Below, one piece after another: positions 1 to 7,118 of a stretch of DNA of 10,320 nt. A program made the translations under genes and the position numbers. This stretch comes from JBHIFE01 sp046760985 (GTDB lineage Bacteria > Chloroflexota > Dehalococcoidia > Dehalococcoidales > RBG-16-60-22), in contig JBHIFE010000045.1 of the NCBI GenBank assembly GCA_046760985.1, forward strand, positions 1 through 10,320, in the 5' to 3' direction. Positions within the stretch are counted from its first letter, which is position 1. The number at the start of each line of letters is the position of its first letter. The notes below the pieces were generated by a model. The model saw nothing but the letters and a program-made list of their open reading frames with translations, searched no databases and was not told the origin of the DNA.

Positions 1-794
<794 letters not shown>

Positions 795-825
795 AACTTT
801 GTTTGAACCTTCCTTCCGCTATCCA

Positions 826-859
826 GTTGTTAAGGTGCTCAATACCCCTTTTAGGGCAC
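826..859 (-). promoter_or_regulatory. 16S leader: boxA-like antitermination site with upstream small hairpin
   Basis: On the minus strand, 840 down to 826 reads GAGCACCTTAACAAC. It resembles the rRNA boxA consensus (TGCTCTTTAACA), which recruits the NusB/NusE antitermination complex. Just before it in the transcript is a small CCCT-AAA-AGGG hairpin (846-856), in the place of a boxB-like element. GCAC at 856-859 could also pair with GTGC at 835-838. The order promoter, hairpin, boxA, 16S matches the usual rRNA leader arrangement. The boxA assignment is by similarity, and the boxB role of the hairpin is a guess. Confidence 0.5.
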
Positions 860-864
860 TAAAA

Positions 865-893
865 ATAATATCACAGTCTCACTTCTTTGTCAA
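865..893 (-). promoter_or_regulatory. 16S rRNA promoter, sigma70-type
   Basis: Read on the minus strand there is a perfect -35 box TTGACA (893-888), a 17-bp spacer, and a -10 box TATTAT (870-865). TG at the extended -10 position (873-872) precedes it. Transcription would start near 858, giving a leader of about 64 nt before the mature 16S end. This is the best promoter match in the window, as expected for a highly expressed rRNA gene. Confidence 0.8.
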
Positions 894-940
894 TACTGCC
901 CACCCTGATTATTTAGTACCCCCTGAGGCATTTATTAGCT

Positions 941-1108
941 AACCCCATCCCCGGGAAGGAAGAAATGGTTATGTAAGAGAGGCTTTGCCTCTCTTTGACT
1001 CTCCTTGCTCTAGATTAGTAATGTGGGGTGTTTAAGAGGAGCGTCAGCCCCTTTTCCATAATATCACCCTCTCCTTATCAAGGAGATGGGGATACAGGGG
1101 GTGAGGTT
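941..1108. repeat. Dispersed hairpin-rich repeat, copy 1 (MITE/REP-like, 168 bp)
   Basis: This copy starts AACCCCATCCCC and ends GGGGGTGAGGTT, forming imperfect terminal inverted repeats. It contains a perfect 9-bp hairpin (AAGAGAGGC, loop TTT, GCCTCTCTT) at 975-995 and a second stem, CCCTCTCCTT with AAGGAGATGGG, at 1067-1090 with one bulged base. The stretch from about 957 to 1011 matches the reverse complement of copy 2 (5566-5689) closely, including TGGTTATRTAAGAGA and CTCTCTTTGACTCT. Compared with the other copies it has a shortened left hairpin and roughly 55-60 extra bases around 1010-1062. It fills most of the 373-bp gene-free stretch between 16S and birA. No coding capacity is seen. 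It is flanked by TA on both sides if the ends are taken as ACC...GGT. Confidence 0.7.
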
Positions 1109-1135
1109 ACCATATTCCAGTAAAAATGGTATATT
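1107..1135 (+). promoter_or_regulatory. Probable birA promoter
   Basis: A -35-like TTACCA (1107-1112), a 17-bp spacer and TATATT (1130-1135), with TG at the extended -10 position (1127-1128), lie about 30 bp before the birA ATG. The first two bases of the -35 box are the last two bases of repeat copy 1. An imperfect palindrome (ACCATATT, then AAAATGGT) occupies 1109-1131 between the two boxes and could be an operator; that is inference. Confidence 0.5.
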
Positions 1136-1167
1136 CTATCTTAGTTTAGTCCAAAAGTGACCAGCAA

Positions 1168-1953
1168 ATGGTAAAAGACAGTTTATCACTAGCTTCTATT
1201 ACCGATGATTTAGAAACGCATTTCATCGGGCAAAGAGTCATTTACTATCCTCGACTGACTTCAACGATGGATATCGCCAAGCAAGAAGCCCAGCAGGGGG
1301 CAGCCGAAGGAACTACGGTCATTGCTGATGAGCAAACTGGGGGGAAGGGCAGGGCAAGGCGGGTCTGGTTATCGCCTAAAGGTAGCATTGCTTTGTCTAT
1401 TATTCTCTATCCCAGCGGGCTTCACCTGCCTTCCCTTTTTATGCTGGGCTCTCTAGCTGTGGTTCATAGTATTAAAACAGTTACCGGGTTACCGTCGCAA
1501 ATTAAATGGCCCAATGATGTTCTTATCAATGGTAAAAAGGTGTGCGGGATTTTAGTTGAAAGTGATGTGCGGGGAGATAAGGTGGTCTGTGCTATTATGG
1601 GTATCGGTATAAACGCCAATTTTAGGGTTTCCGATTTTCCTGAGATTCCTTCCACTGCTACCAGTCTTGCCGATGAATTGGGAAGGCAGGTATCACGTTT
1701 GGACATGATACGGTGCTTGTTAGTTGAAACAGAGAGACTATACCTGGCTTTACCGGACAGAGAGCCTATTTATCAAGAGTGGCGGGATAGGCTGGTAACA
1801 CTGGGCAGGAAAGTTCAGGTAAAATCGGGTGAGACTGTGCTTAAAGGCGTTGCCGAATCAGTAGCTAGAGATGGCAGTCTGCTGCTCCGCCACTCAAATG
1901 GAAGCTCAACTAAAGTTGTCGCCGGTGATGTCAGCCTGCGTGACTATAAATAA
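1168..1953 (+). CDS. birA: Biotin--[acetyl-CoA-carboxylase] ligase (BirA without N-terminal repressor domain)
   Basis: This 261-residue enzyme forms biotinyl-5'-AMP from biotin and ATP and attaches biotin to the carrier-protein lysine of biotin-dependent carboxylases in the cytoplasm. Family motifs are visible: the STMD substrate-recognition segment (residues 32-35), the adenylate-binding loop GGKGRARRVW (58-67), KWPNDVL (113-119) with the catalytic-region lysine K113, KVCGILVE (124-131), and GIGINAN (145-151). The C-terminal ~45 residues fit the small SH3-like domain. There is no N-terminal helix-turn-helix, so it should be a ligase only and not a DNA-binding repressor. The ATG start has no clear Shine-Dalgarno sequence and the leader would be only about 25 nt. 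It is divergent from 16S and convergent with the slipin gene, so it is probably monocistronic. Confidence 0.93.
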   Translation: MVKDSLSLASITDDLETHFIGQRVIYYPRLTSTMDIAKQEAQQGAAEGTTVIADEQTGGKGRARRVWLSPKGSIALSIILYPSGLHLPSLFMLGSLAVVHSIKTVTGLPSQIKWPNDVLINGKKVCGILVESDVRGDKVVCAIMGIGINANFRVSDFPEIPSTATSLADELGRQVSRLDMIRCLLVETERLYLALPDREPIYQEWRDRLVTLGRKVQVKSGETVLKGVAESVARDGSLLLRHSNGSSTKVVAGDVSLRDYK

Positions 1954-1961
1954 AAAATCTC

Positions 1962-1991
1962 CTCTACAAGGGCAAACAACCCTCTTTAGAG
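1962..1991 (-). terminator. Possible terminator of the nfeD-slipin operon
   Basis: In the 74-bp gap between the convergent birA and slipin genes, a hairpin pairs CTCTA with TAGAG and AGGG with CCCT across a small internal loop. Read on the minus strand it is followed within about 5 nt by a run of T's (the A-run at 1953-1958). That fits Rho-independent termination of the slipin transcript. The stem is broken, so strength is uncertain. There is no comparable T-run on the plus strand for birA. Confidence 0.4.
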
Positions 1992-2027
1992 CCACCCTTG
2001 ATAAACACTCTCAGTATTGACTACTTA

Positions 2028-2798
2028 CTATTTGCTTGTCTTTTCCCCCTCCGCGCCGATGCGGGCGAATGCTTTGAGAAAATCTATCGGCAGCGGGAAG
2101 AGTATCGTGCTGTTTTTCTCTGAGGCTATCTCGGTGAGTGTTGATAGAAAGCGGAGCTGTATTGCCGATGGCTCTCTACCGATGACATGTGCCGCTTGAG
2201 CTAGTTTTTCTGAGGCTTGGAATTCACCCTCAGCATGGATAATTTTGGCTCGTCTCTCTCTTTCTGCCTCAGCCTGGGCTGCCATGGAGCGCTTCATCTC
2301 TTCGGCAAGCTCAACCTCCTTAATCTCTACGGTACTGACTTTCACTCCCCACGGATCAGTATGTTCATCAATTATTTTCTGCAGCATCTGATTGAGCTTT
2401 TCCCTTTGCGACAGCAGCTCGTCAAGCTCGGATTGTCCCAAAACATTCCGTAGCGTCGTTTGTGAGATCTGTGAGGTAGCTCTGATATGGTCTAAAACCT
2501 TCACTACGGAAGCCTCAGGGTCAACTACCCTAAAGTAGACCACAGCATTAACCCTGACGGTAACATTGTCCCTGGTAATTACCTCTTGCGACGGGACATC
2601 CATAGTTACTACCCGCAGGTCCACCTTCACCATTCGGTCAACAAAGGGAATGATGAGAAATAAGCCGGGACCCTTGGCTCCGATTAGCCGTCCGAGGCGG
2701 AAAATAACTCCTCGCTCATACTCGGCAACAATTTTGACTGCCATAGGAATAATTACCAGCACAATTAAAACGATTATACCGATAACAACTATATTCAT
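2028..2798 (-). CDS. Slipin / stomatin-like SPFH (band 7) membrane protein
   Basis: This 256-residue protein has an N-terminal hydrophobic segment (about residues 3-21). The SPFH/band-7 domain follows, with family-typical YERGVIFRLGR, GPGLF.IIPFVD and QEVITRDNVTVRVNAVVYFRV. Next comes a charged, alanine-rich helical stretch (about 165-205, MAAQAEAERERRAKIIHAEGE) likely to form a coiled coil. The length is normal for prokaryotic slipins, which assemble as membrane scaffolds and are usually encoded beside NfeD. The start is well supported: AGGAGGT (minus strand, 2811-2805) sits 6 nt before the ATG. That ribosome site begins in the stop region of the upstream nfeD, leaving a 13-bp gap and implying coupled expression. 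Its exact cellular target is unknown; a role in membrane quality control is inferred from the family. Confidence 0.93.
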   Translation of the reverse strand: MNIVVIGIIVLIVLVIIPMAVKIVAEYERGVIFRLGRLIGAKGPGLFLIIPFVDRMVKVDLRVVTMDVPSQEVITRDNVTVRVNAVVYFRVVDPEASVVKVLDHIRATSQISQTTLRNVLGQSELDELLSQREKLNQMLQKIIDEHTDPWGVKVSTVEIKEVELAEEMKRSMAAQAEAERERRAKIIHAEGEFQASEKLAQAAHVIGREPSAIQLRFLSTLTEIASEKNSTILFPLPIDFLKAFARIGAEGEKTSK

Positions 2799-2811
2799 TT
2801 AGATACCTCCT

Positions 2812-4122
2812 TTATTTCTTCTTGGTTACCCATAGTTTTAAGCCTTCAACCTTGGTTATAATCACCTCCTCTCCAGACTCTATCTGACCTTTGTCTGATA
2901 CCGCCTCCCAGCGTTCGCCCTTGAAAAAGACTGTTCCTTCCGGGTTCAGGGCTACTTTAACCACGGCAGTTTTCCCTACTAGTTCTTCCCTGCCTGTGGT
3001 GGCTTGCTTTCGGTGGGCTCTTATCACCCGACTAACAACGAAGGCAAACAGGGCGGCAACGATAATGGTTACTGTGGCAATCAGCCAGGGATCTACTTGA
3101 AACACCGGAGATGCCCCCTTAAATAAGATTAGGGAGCCAATAACTAATGAAATTACGCCCCCCGCCGTAAATATACCAAAGGTGGTGGTAAGCACTTCAC
3201 CAACAAAGAGACCGAAGGCTAGAACTATAAGTAAAACCCCAGCATAGTTTACCGGTAACACCCCCAAGGAGTAGAAGGCAAGTAGTAGGCAAATGCCACC
3301 GACTACACCAGGGAAAATAAGCCCGGGGTTGAAGATTTCAACCGTAATGCCGAGCATAGCTAGGCTGAGTAATATAAAGGCAATATTCGGGTCGGCAATA
3401 GTATAGAGGAAATCCTCAACTATCTTCATCTCCACGTAATTAACTGTGGCACCTTCGGTATTCAGGGTAACCACGCTACCATCAAGAAGGATTACCTGCC
3501 TACTATCAAGTTGAGTAATGAGGCTGTGAAGGTTAGGGGCAACCATATCAATAACATTAAGTTCTAGAGCCTCCTTTTCTGTAGCGGAAACGCTTTCTCT
3601 GACTGCTTTTTCTGCCCACTCCATATTGCGACCATGGGCTTCAGCAATACTTCTGATGTAAGCGGCAGCGTCATTAACCACTTTCTCTTCCATGGCTTGT
3701 GACATTGCTGCTTCGCCTCCTTCGCCCACTGCCACTGGGTGGGCTGCCCCAATGGCAGTATTTGGTGCCATTGCCGCAATATGAGCCGCCATAGTGACAA
3801 ATACACCAGCTGAAGCCGCCCGTGCTCCTGACGGAGAGACATATACTACTATCGGAACCCGGGCATTAACAATCTCTTTGACAATATCACGCATCGCCGT
3901 GTCCAAACCACCGGGTGTATCCATTTGAATGATGACGGCTAAAGCTCCATATTCTTCAGCTTGGTCGATGCCACGACTGATATAATCAACTAGCACCGGA
4001 TTGATGGTACCCTTAACTTGAAGCACATCAATTCTGGAACTCGCCGCCTGAACCCTAACGACGATAGAAGCGGCAAGCAGCAAACCTATTACTATGATAA
4101 GTATCCGTATAATTCGTGGCAT
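2812..4122 (-). CDS. NfeD-type membrane serine protease (ClpP-class N-terminus, NfeD C-terminus)
   Basis: This 436-residue protein is a long-form NfeD. It starts with a signal peptide (residues 1-26, cleavage likely after VQA). A ClpP-class protease domain follows with MDTPGG (67-72) and the nucleophile motif ARAASAG (Ser104). Lys147 in EEKVVND is placed like the general-base lysine of the archaeal homologue PH1510. Several membrane helices lie between about 230 and 375, and a C-terminal OB-fold NfeD domain begins at GREELVGKTAVV. PH1510 is known to cleave the C-terminus of its partner stomatin, and the slipin gene follows immediately here. I chose the ATG at 4122 because AAAGGAAAG precedes it and the signal peptide starts there. 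An in-frame ATG 75 bases upstream (4197) would bury the signal peptide and has no ribosome site. Confidence 0.92.
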   Translation of the reverse strand: MPRIIRILIIVIGLLLAASIVVRVQAASSRIDVLQVKGTINPVLVDYISRGIDQAEEYGALAVIIQMDTPGGLDTAMRDIVKEIVNARVPIVVYVSPSGARAASAGVFVTMAAHIAAMAPNTAIGAAHPVAVGEGGEAAMSQAMEEKVVNDAAAYIRSIAEAHGRNMEWAEKAVRESVSATEKEALELNVIDMVAPNLHSLITQLDSRQVILLDGSVVTLNTEGATVNYVEMKIVEDFLYTIADPNIAFILLSLAMLGITVEIFNPGLIFPGVVGGICLLLAFYSLGVLPVNYAGVLLIVLAFGLFVGEVLTTTFGIFTAGGVISLVIGSLILFKGASPVFQVDPWLIATVTIIVAALFAFVVSRVIRAHRKQATTGREELVGKTAVVKVALNPEGTVFFKGERWEAVSDKGQIESGEEVIITKVEGLKLWVTKKK

Positions 4123-4155
4123 GAGCTTTCCTTTTTGAAAGATCTTACAATTAAA

Positions 4156-4188
4156 AGTATATATTATTTTACTAAAGTTTTCATGCAA
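4156..4188 (-). promoter_or_regulatory. Possible nfeD-slipin promoter
   Basis: On the minus strand TTGCAT (4188-4183) is followed after 16 bp by TAATAT (4166-4161). An alternative -10, TATACT, lies at 4161-4156 but would need a 21-bp spacer. The region is very A+T rich and lies 35-65 bp before the nfeD start, where a promoter is expected. The match is only moderate. Confidence 0.35.
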
Positions 4189-4249
4189 GTGAAACAAAAC
4201 AGGAGGTTATTTAGTGACTTCACCCTCTTTAAGCCACTAGTAGCTACAG

Positions 4250-4283
4250 TTGAATAGCTAGGTAAATTAGTGTAAAATTTACC
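4250..4283 (+). promoter_or_regulatory. Probable his operon promoter with overlapping inverted repeat (candidate operator)
   Basis: TTGAAT (4250-4255), a 17-bp spacer and TAAAAT (4273-4278) form a good sigma70-type promoter with a start near 4285, just before hisZ. A perfect 8-bp inverted repeat, GGTAAATT (4261-4268) and AATTTACC (4276-4283) with a 7-base centre, covers the -10 box, a position suited to a repressor. A second inverted repeat, TAGCTA (4241-4246) and TAGCTA (4255-4260), flanks the -35 box. The promoter is well supported by spacing. The operator role is inference, and no regulator gene is in the window. Confidence 0.55.
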
Positions 4284-4306
4284 AACTGTTTATGAAAAGG
4301 TGAAGT

Positions 4307-5542
4307 ATGAGGGTTCAAAAATGTAAGGGAACTCGAGACCTATCTCCTGAGGAGATGATAAGGTTTCGCTTAATTGAGGGGGTTTTTACAGATTGTTGCC
4401 TTAAATGGGGATATCAGGAGGTTAGGACACCAACCATTGAGTACCTCCACCTGTTCACCTCAGCAGGCACACTTACTCCCAGCATGCTGGGCAAGGTATA
4501 TTCCTTTCTTGATTGGGATGGCTGGAGTGGGGAGAGAGTAGTTTTAAGACCCGATGGCACCATCCCGGTTGCCCGACTTTACATTGATAGTATGGAAGAG
4601 AAAGGATTAGCCAAGCTTTTTTATGTGACTAATATTTTTATTTTTGAAGAAACGGGAAAGAAGACAAGGGAAAGGTGGCAATGTGGGGCGGAGCTTATTG
4701 GGGTTGGTTCCCCCACGACCGATGCCGAATTGATATCATTGGCTTTGGAGGTCTTGAGGAAGTTAAGGGTCGAAGGCGTAGAGCTAAGACTATCGCATGC
4801 TGGTTTAATAAAGGCACTGCTGCTGGAGCTTGAACTGAGTCCTGAAGAGCAGGCTAGGATATTTGACCGGATTCTGGACGGAGACAGAGAAGCGCTAGCC
4901 AGGGTAAAATCAAGGAGACCAGAGCTAGAAAATATTCTACCCCCTTTACTAGACCTGAAAGGACAATCACCTGGTTTTTTGGAAAACTTGAAAGCCTTAT
5001 GTGCCCGGAGTTTACCAGAAATCAAGCCTCATCTTGACAATTTCATAAATATTACTGACCTCCTTGAAGCTCTGGGGTATGACTACCAGATTGATATGGC
5101 TTCAGGTGCCGGCTTTGAATATTATACCGGTGTAATTTTTCAACTCTTTATGGGCAAGGAGAAGATAGGTGGTGGCGGGAGATATGACGACCTTATCCCT
5201 TCAATGGGAGGCGGAGATGTTCCTGCCTCTGGTTTTGCTCTTTACCTTGACCGTTTGATGAATCTGGTGAAGCCGGAAATCCTGGCTAAACCTCTGGCTC
5301 AAAAAATTTTGGTCAGGAGTGAAAGAGGGGAGGTATTAAAGGAAGTTTTTAGCGCTGCCAGTCGTCTTCGTGAAGCGGGATATGTGGCTGAGCTTGACCT
5401 CGGTAGTCAAGAGCCAACAGAATTCAGATGGACTCTTGATGTCAGCAAGCGACCCCAATTTGTTTTGCGGGACAGAGTTAAATCTAGTCAGGTTGAAGCA
5501 CAAACCATTGAGGAGGTCTTACAAGCTATCCAGAAAGGGTAG
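4307..5542 (+). CDS. hisZ: ATP phosphoribosyltransferase regulatory subunit HisZ
   Basis: This 411-residue HisRS-like protein is expected to bind the short-form HisG, which lacks its own regulatory domain, and to give it activity and histidine feedback control. Class II synthetase-type motifs are present: KGTRDLSPEE (7-16), RPDGTIPVAR (81-90), GGGGRYDDL (288-296) and PASGFALYLDRL (306-317), plus a C-terminal anticodon-domain-like part (about 332-408). The histidine loop reads GAGFEYYTG (267-275) where true HisRS has RGLDYYTG. The catalytic arginine is therefore absent and the usual motif-2 FRYER is FIFEE, both arguing for HisZ over a tRNA ligase. The position directly before hisG and the rest of the pathway agrees. 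The ATG is preceded by AAAAGGTGA at a suitable distance. It is the first gene of the operon, separated from hisG by repeat copy 2. Confidence 0.88.
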   Translation: MRVQKCKGTRDLSPEEMIRFRLIEGVFTDCCLKWGYQEVRTPTIEYLHLFTSAGTLTPSMLGKVYSFLDWDGWSGERVVLRPDGTIPVARLYIDSMEEKGLAKLFYVTNIFIFEETGKKTRERWQCGAELIGVGSPTTDAELISLALEVLRKLRVEGVELRLSHAGLIKALLLELELSPEEQARIFDRILDGDREALARVKSRRPELENILPPLLDLKGQSPGFLENLKALCARSLPEIKPHLDNFINITDLLEALGYDYQIDMASGAGFEYYTGVIFQLFMGKEKIGGGGRYDDLIPSMGGGDVPASGFALYLDRLMNLVKPEILAKPLAQKILVRSERGEVLKEVFSAASRLREAGYVAELDLGSQEPTEFRWTLDVSKRPQFVLRDRVKSSQVEAQTIEEVLQAIQKG

Positions 5543-5565
5543 TCCGAAGCGGCAAGCCTCTTTGG

Positions 5566-5689
5566 AACCCATGTTTCCCTTCTCCTTTGAAGGAGAGAGA
5601 AACTAAAGCAGAGTCAAAGAGAGGCGAAGCTTCTCTTATATAACCAATTCCTCCTCCCTTATGAAGGGAGAGGATAAAAGGGGTGGGTT
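5566..5689. repeat. Dispersed hairpin-rich repeat, copy 2 (124 bp, opposite orientation to copy 1)
   Basis: This copy lies between hisZ and hisG, with ends AACCCATG and GGGTGGGTT. Three hairpins are visible: TCTCCTT/AAGGAGA at 5581-5596, AAGAGAGGC/GCTTCTCTT with a GAA loop at 5617-5637 (one G-T pair), and CTCCCTT/AAGGGAG with an ATG loop at 5654-5670. The reverse complement of its centre closely matches copy 1, and its overall plan and length match copy 3. It ends inside the TTG proposed as the hisG start. Being inside an operon it will be transcribed, so its hairpins may affect hisG expression or mRNA stability; that effect is inference. No coding content is seen. Confidence 0.72.
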
Positions 5690-7118
5690 GATAAATAATC
5701 CCATAAAAGTAGCCCTACCTAAAGGGCGCCTTTTGGATAAGACAGCAGCTCTGCTCCAGAGAGCCGGTTGGAGGCTGAGTGGATATCACGATAAGGCACG
5801 CTTCTATCACCTTAAATCCCAGAAGTTCCCCACCCTCCTAATCAAGGTGTTTCATGAGAAAGATATTCCGGTTCAGGTAGCTGTGGGAAACTATGATTTG
5901 GGGATTTGTGGCTTGGATTGGATTGAGGAGCTTCTGGTTAAATACCCGAGCAGTGCTTTGGTTAAAGTAAGAAACCTGGGATACGGGGGAGGCACCTTAT
6001 ATATGGTGGCTAGTCGCTCCGGGGCAGTATTGACAATGGCACAAATAAAAGCCAAGCCCGGTGTGATACGTATTGCTAGCGAATATCCTAACTTGGCTGA
6101 GTCATTTGCTTTAAGAAATCGGCTGAGCCGATTCAGCATCTTTCCCGTGTGGGGAGGAGCTGAGGTTTATCCACCAGAAAATGCCGACCTAGCCTTAATT
6201 CCGGGAAGGACCGAGGCGGAGATTTCTAACTATGGCATGGTGCCAGTAAGCAAGGTGTTTAATTTTGCTGCCTTTCTCATAGCTAATAAGAGTAGTTGGC
6301 AAACAAAAGATTTGGGTGAGGTTGTAGCTTCAATTGGCGATAAGTTGCCGGCGGCTGAGGAGCATCCCCTCTCCGTGGATAGGATGAAAACGGCGGCAAT
6401 ACCTCCCCAAATAGGGGAGGATGTGGTCCGAATAGCTTTACCTGATGGGCATCAACAAACGCCAACACTTCAGCTATTGAGCAAAGCCGGGATTCAGATT
6501 GACGATTACCCGTCAGCCTTAGGCAATCGACGACCAACCATTGGTTTAGATTGGGTTACGGTCAAGGTGATTAGACCCCAGGATATGCCTTTACAGGTAG
6601 CCAATGGTAATTTTGATTTAGCTATTACCGGTAGGGATTGGCTTAAGGAGCACCTTTTCCAGTTTCCATCTAGCCCAGTGAGGGAGTTTCTAGACCTTGA
6701 GTTTGGTAAGGTGAAAATAGTCGCTGTAGTCAGCCAGACTCTATCGGTAACTGATGTTTATGACTTGAGACGGCTTAGTGCTGAACAATTAGTGCCACTT
6801 AGAGTGGCTTCAGAGTATGTCAATATAGCTGATAAGTATGCCAGAGATAATCACCTTGGACATTACCGGGTGATTCCTACCTGGGGAGCCAGTGAAGCCT
6901 TTTTGCCTGAGGATGCTGACTTGCTCATTGAAAATACCCAGACCGGTCGAACCATAGCCAGACATAACCTCAAGATTATTGATACTCTTTTTGAATCCAC
7001 GGCTTGTCTGATTGGTAATACCAGCACTCAGTTTAGTTCCAGCAAAGGCAAAAGGATAAAGTCTATTATTAACACCCTGTGCGCCGCAGTGGAGAACATC
7101 CAAATTGAGAGTCATTAA
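5688..7118 (+). CDS. hisG: ATP phosphoribosyltransferase HisG, tandem-duplicated form
   Basis: HisG joins ATP and PRPP in the first, committed step of histidine synthesis. Usual short forms have about 210 residues, but this one has 476 and holds two homologous modules. Numbered from an upstream in-frame ATG at 5661, they span about residues 15-209 and 255-453. Aligned blocks include VQVAVGNYDLGICGLDWIEE (71-90) with LQVANGNFDLAITGRDWLKE (311-330), and ASEYPNLA with ASEYVNIA. Module 1 keeps PKGR (20-23) but its PRPP loop is altered (LIPGRTEAEISNYG). Module 2 has PDGH instead of PKGR but keeps IENTQTGRT (423-431). There is no C-terminal ACT-like regulatory domain, consistent with the HisZ partner. 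I prefer the TTG at 5688: the ATG at 5661 lies in a repeat hairpin loop without a ribosome site. Its own ribosome site (GGGGTGG) is close and weak, so the start is uncertain. The 3' end overlaps hisD. Confidence 0.9.
   Translation: MINNPIKVALPKGRLLDKTAALLQRAGWRLSGYHDKARFYHLKSQKFPTLLIKVFHEKDIPVQVAVGNYDLGICGLDWIEELLVKYPSSALVKVRNLGYGGGTLYMVASRSGAVLTMAQIKAKPGVIRIASEYPNLAESFALRNRLSRFSIFPVWGGAEVYPPENADLALIPGRTEAEISNYGMVPVSKVFNFAAFLIANKSSWQTKDLGEVVASIGDKLPAAEEHPLSVDRMKTAAIPPQIGEDVVRIALPDGHQQTPTLQLLSKAGIQIDDYPSALGNRRPTIGLDWVTVKVIRPQDMPLQVANGNFDLAITGRDWLKEHLFQFPSSPVREFLDLEFGKVKIVAVVSQTLSVTDVYDLRRLSAEQLVPLRVASEYVNIADKYARDNHLGHYRVIPTWGASEAFLPEDADLLIENTQTGRTIARHNLKIIDTLFESTACLIGNTSTQFSSSKGKRIKSIINTLCAAVENIQIESH

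Noticed and set aside
4123..4197. A 25-residue N-terminal extension of NfeD from the ATG at 4197
   Set aside because: It has no ribosome site, would place residues ahead of a clean signal peptide, and crosses the likely nfeD promoter. The ATG at 4122 has AAAGGAAAG upstream.
4307..5542. Histidyl-tRNA synthetase (hisS) instead of hisZ
   Set aside because: The HisRS catalytic arginine in RGLDYY and the motif-2 FRYER are not kept, and the gene leads a his operon with a HisG lacking its regulatory domain.
5688..7118. HisG duplication as an assembly artefact
   Set aside because: The halves are strongly diverged rather than near-identical, the frame is unbroken, and a linker joins them. A misassembly would give a near-exact repeat.
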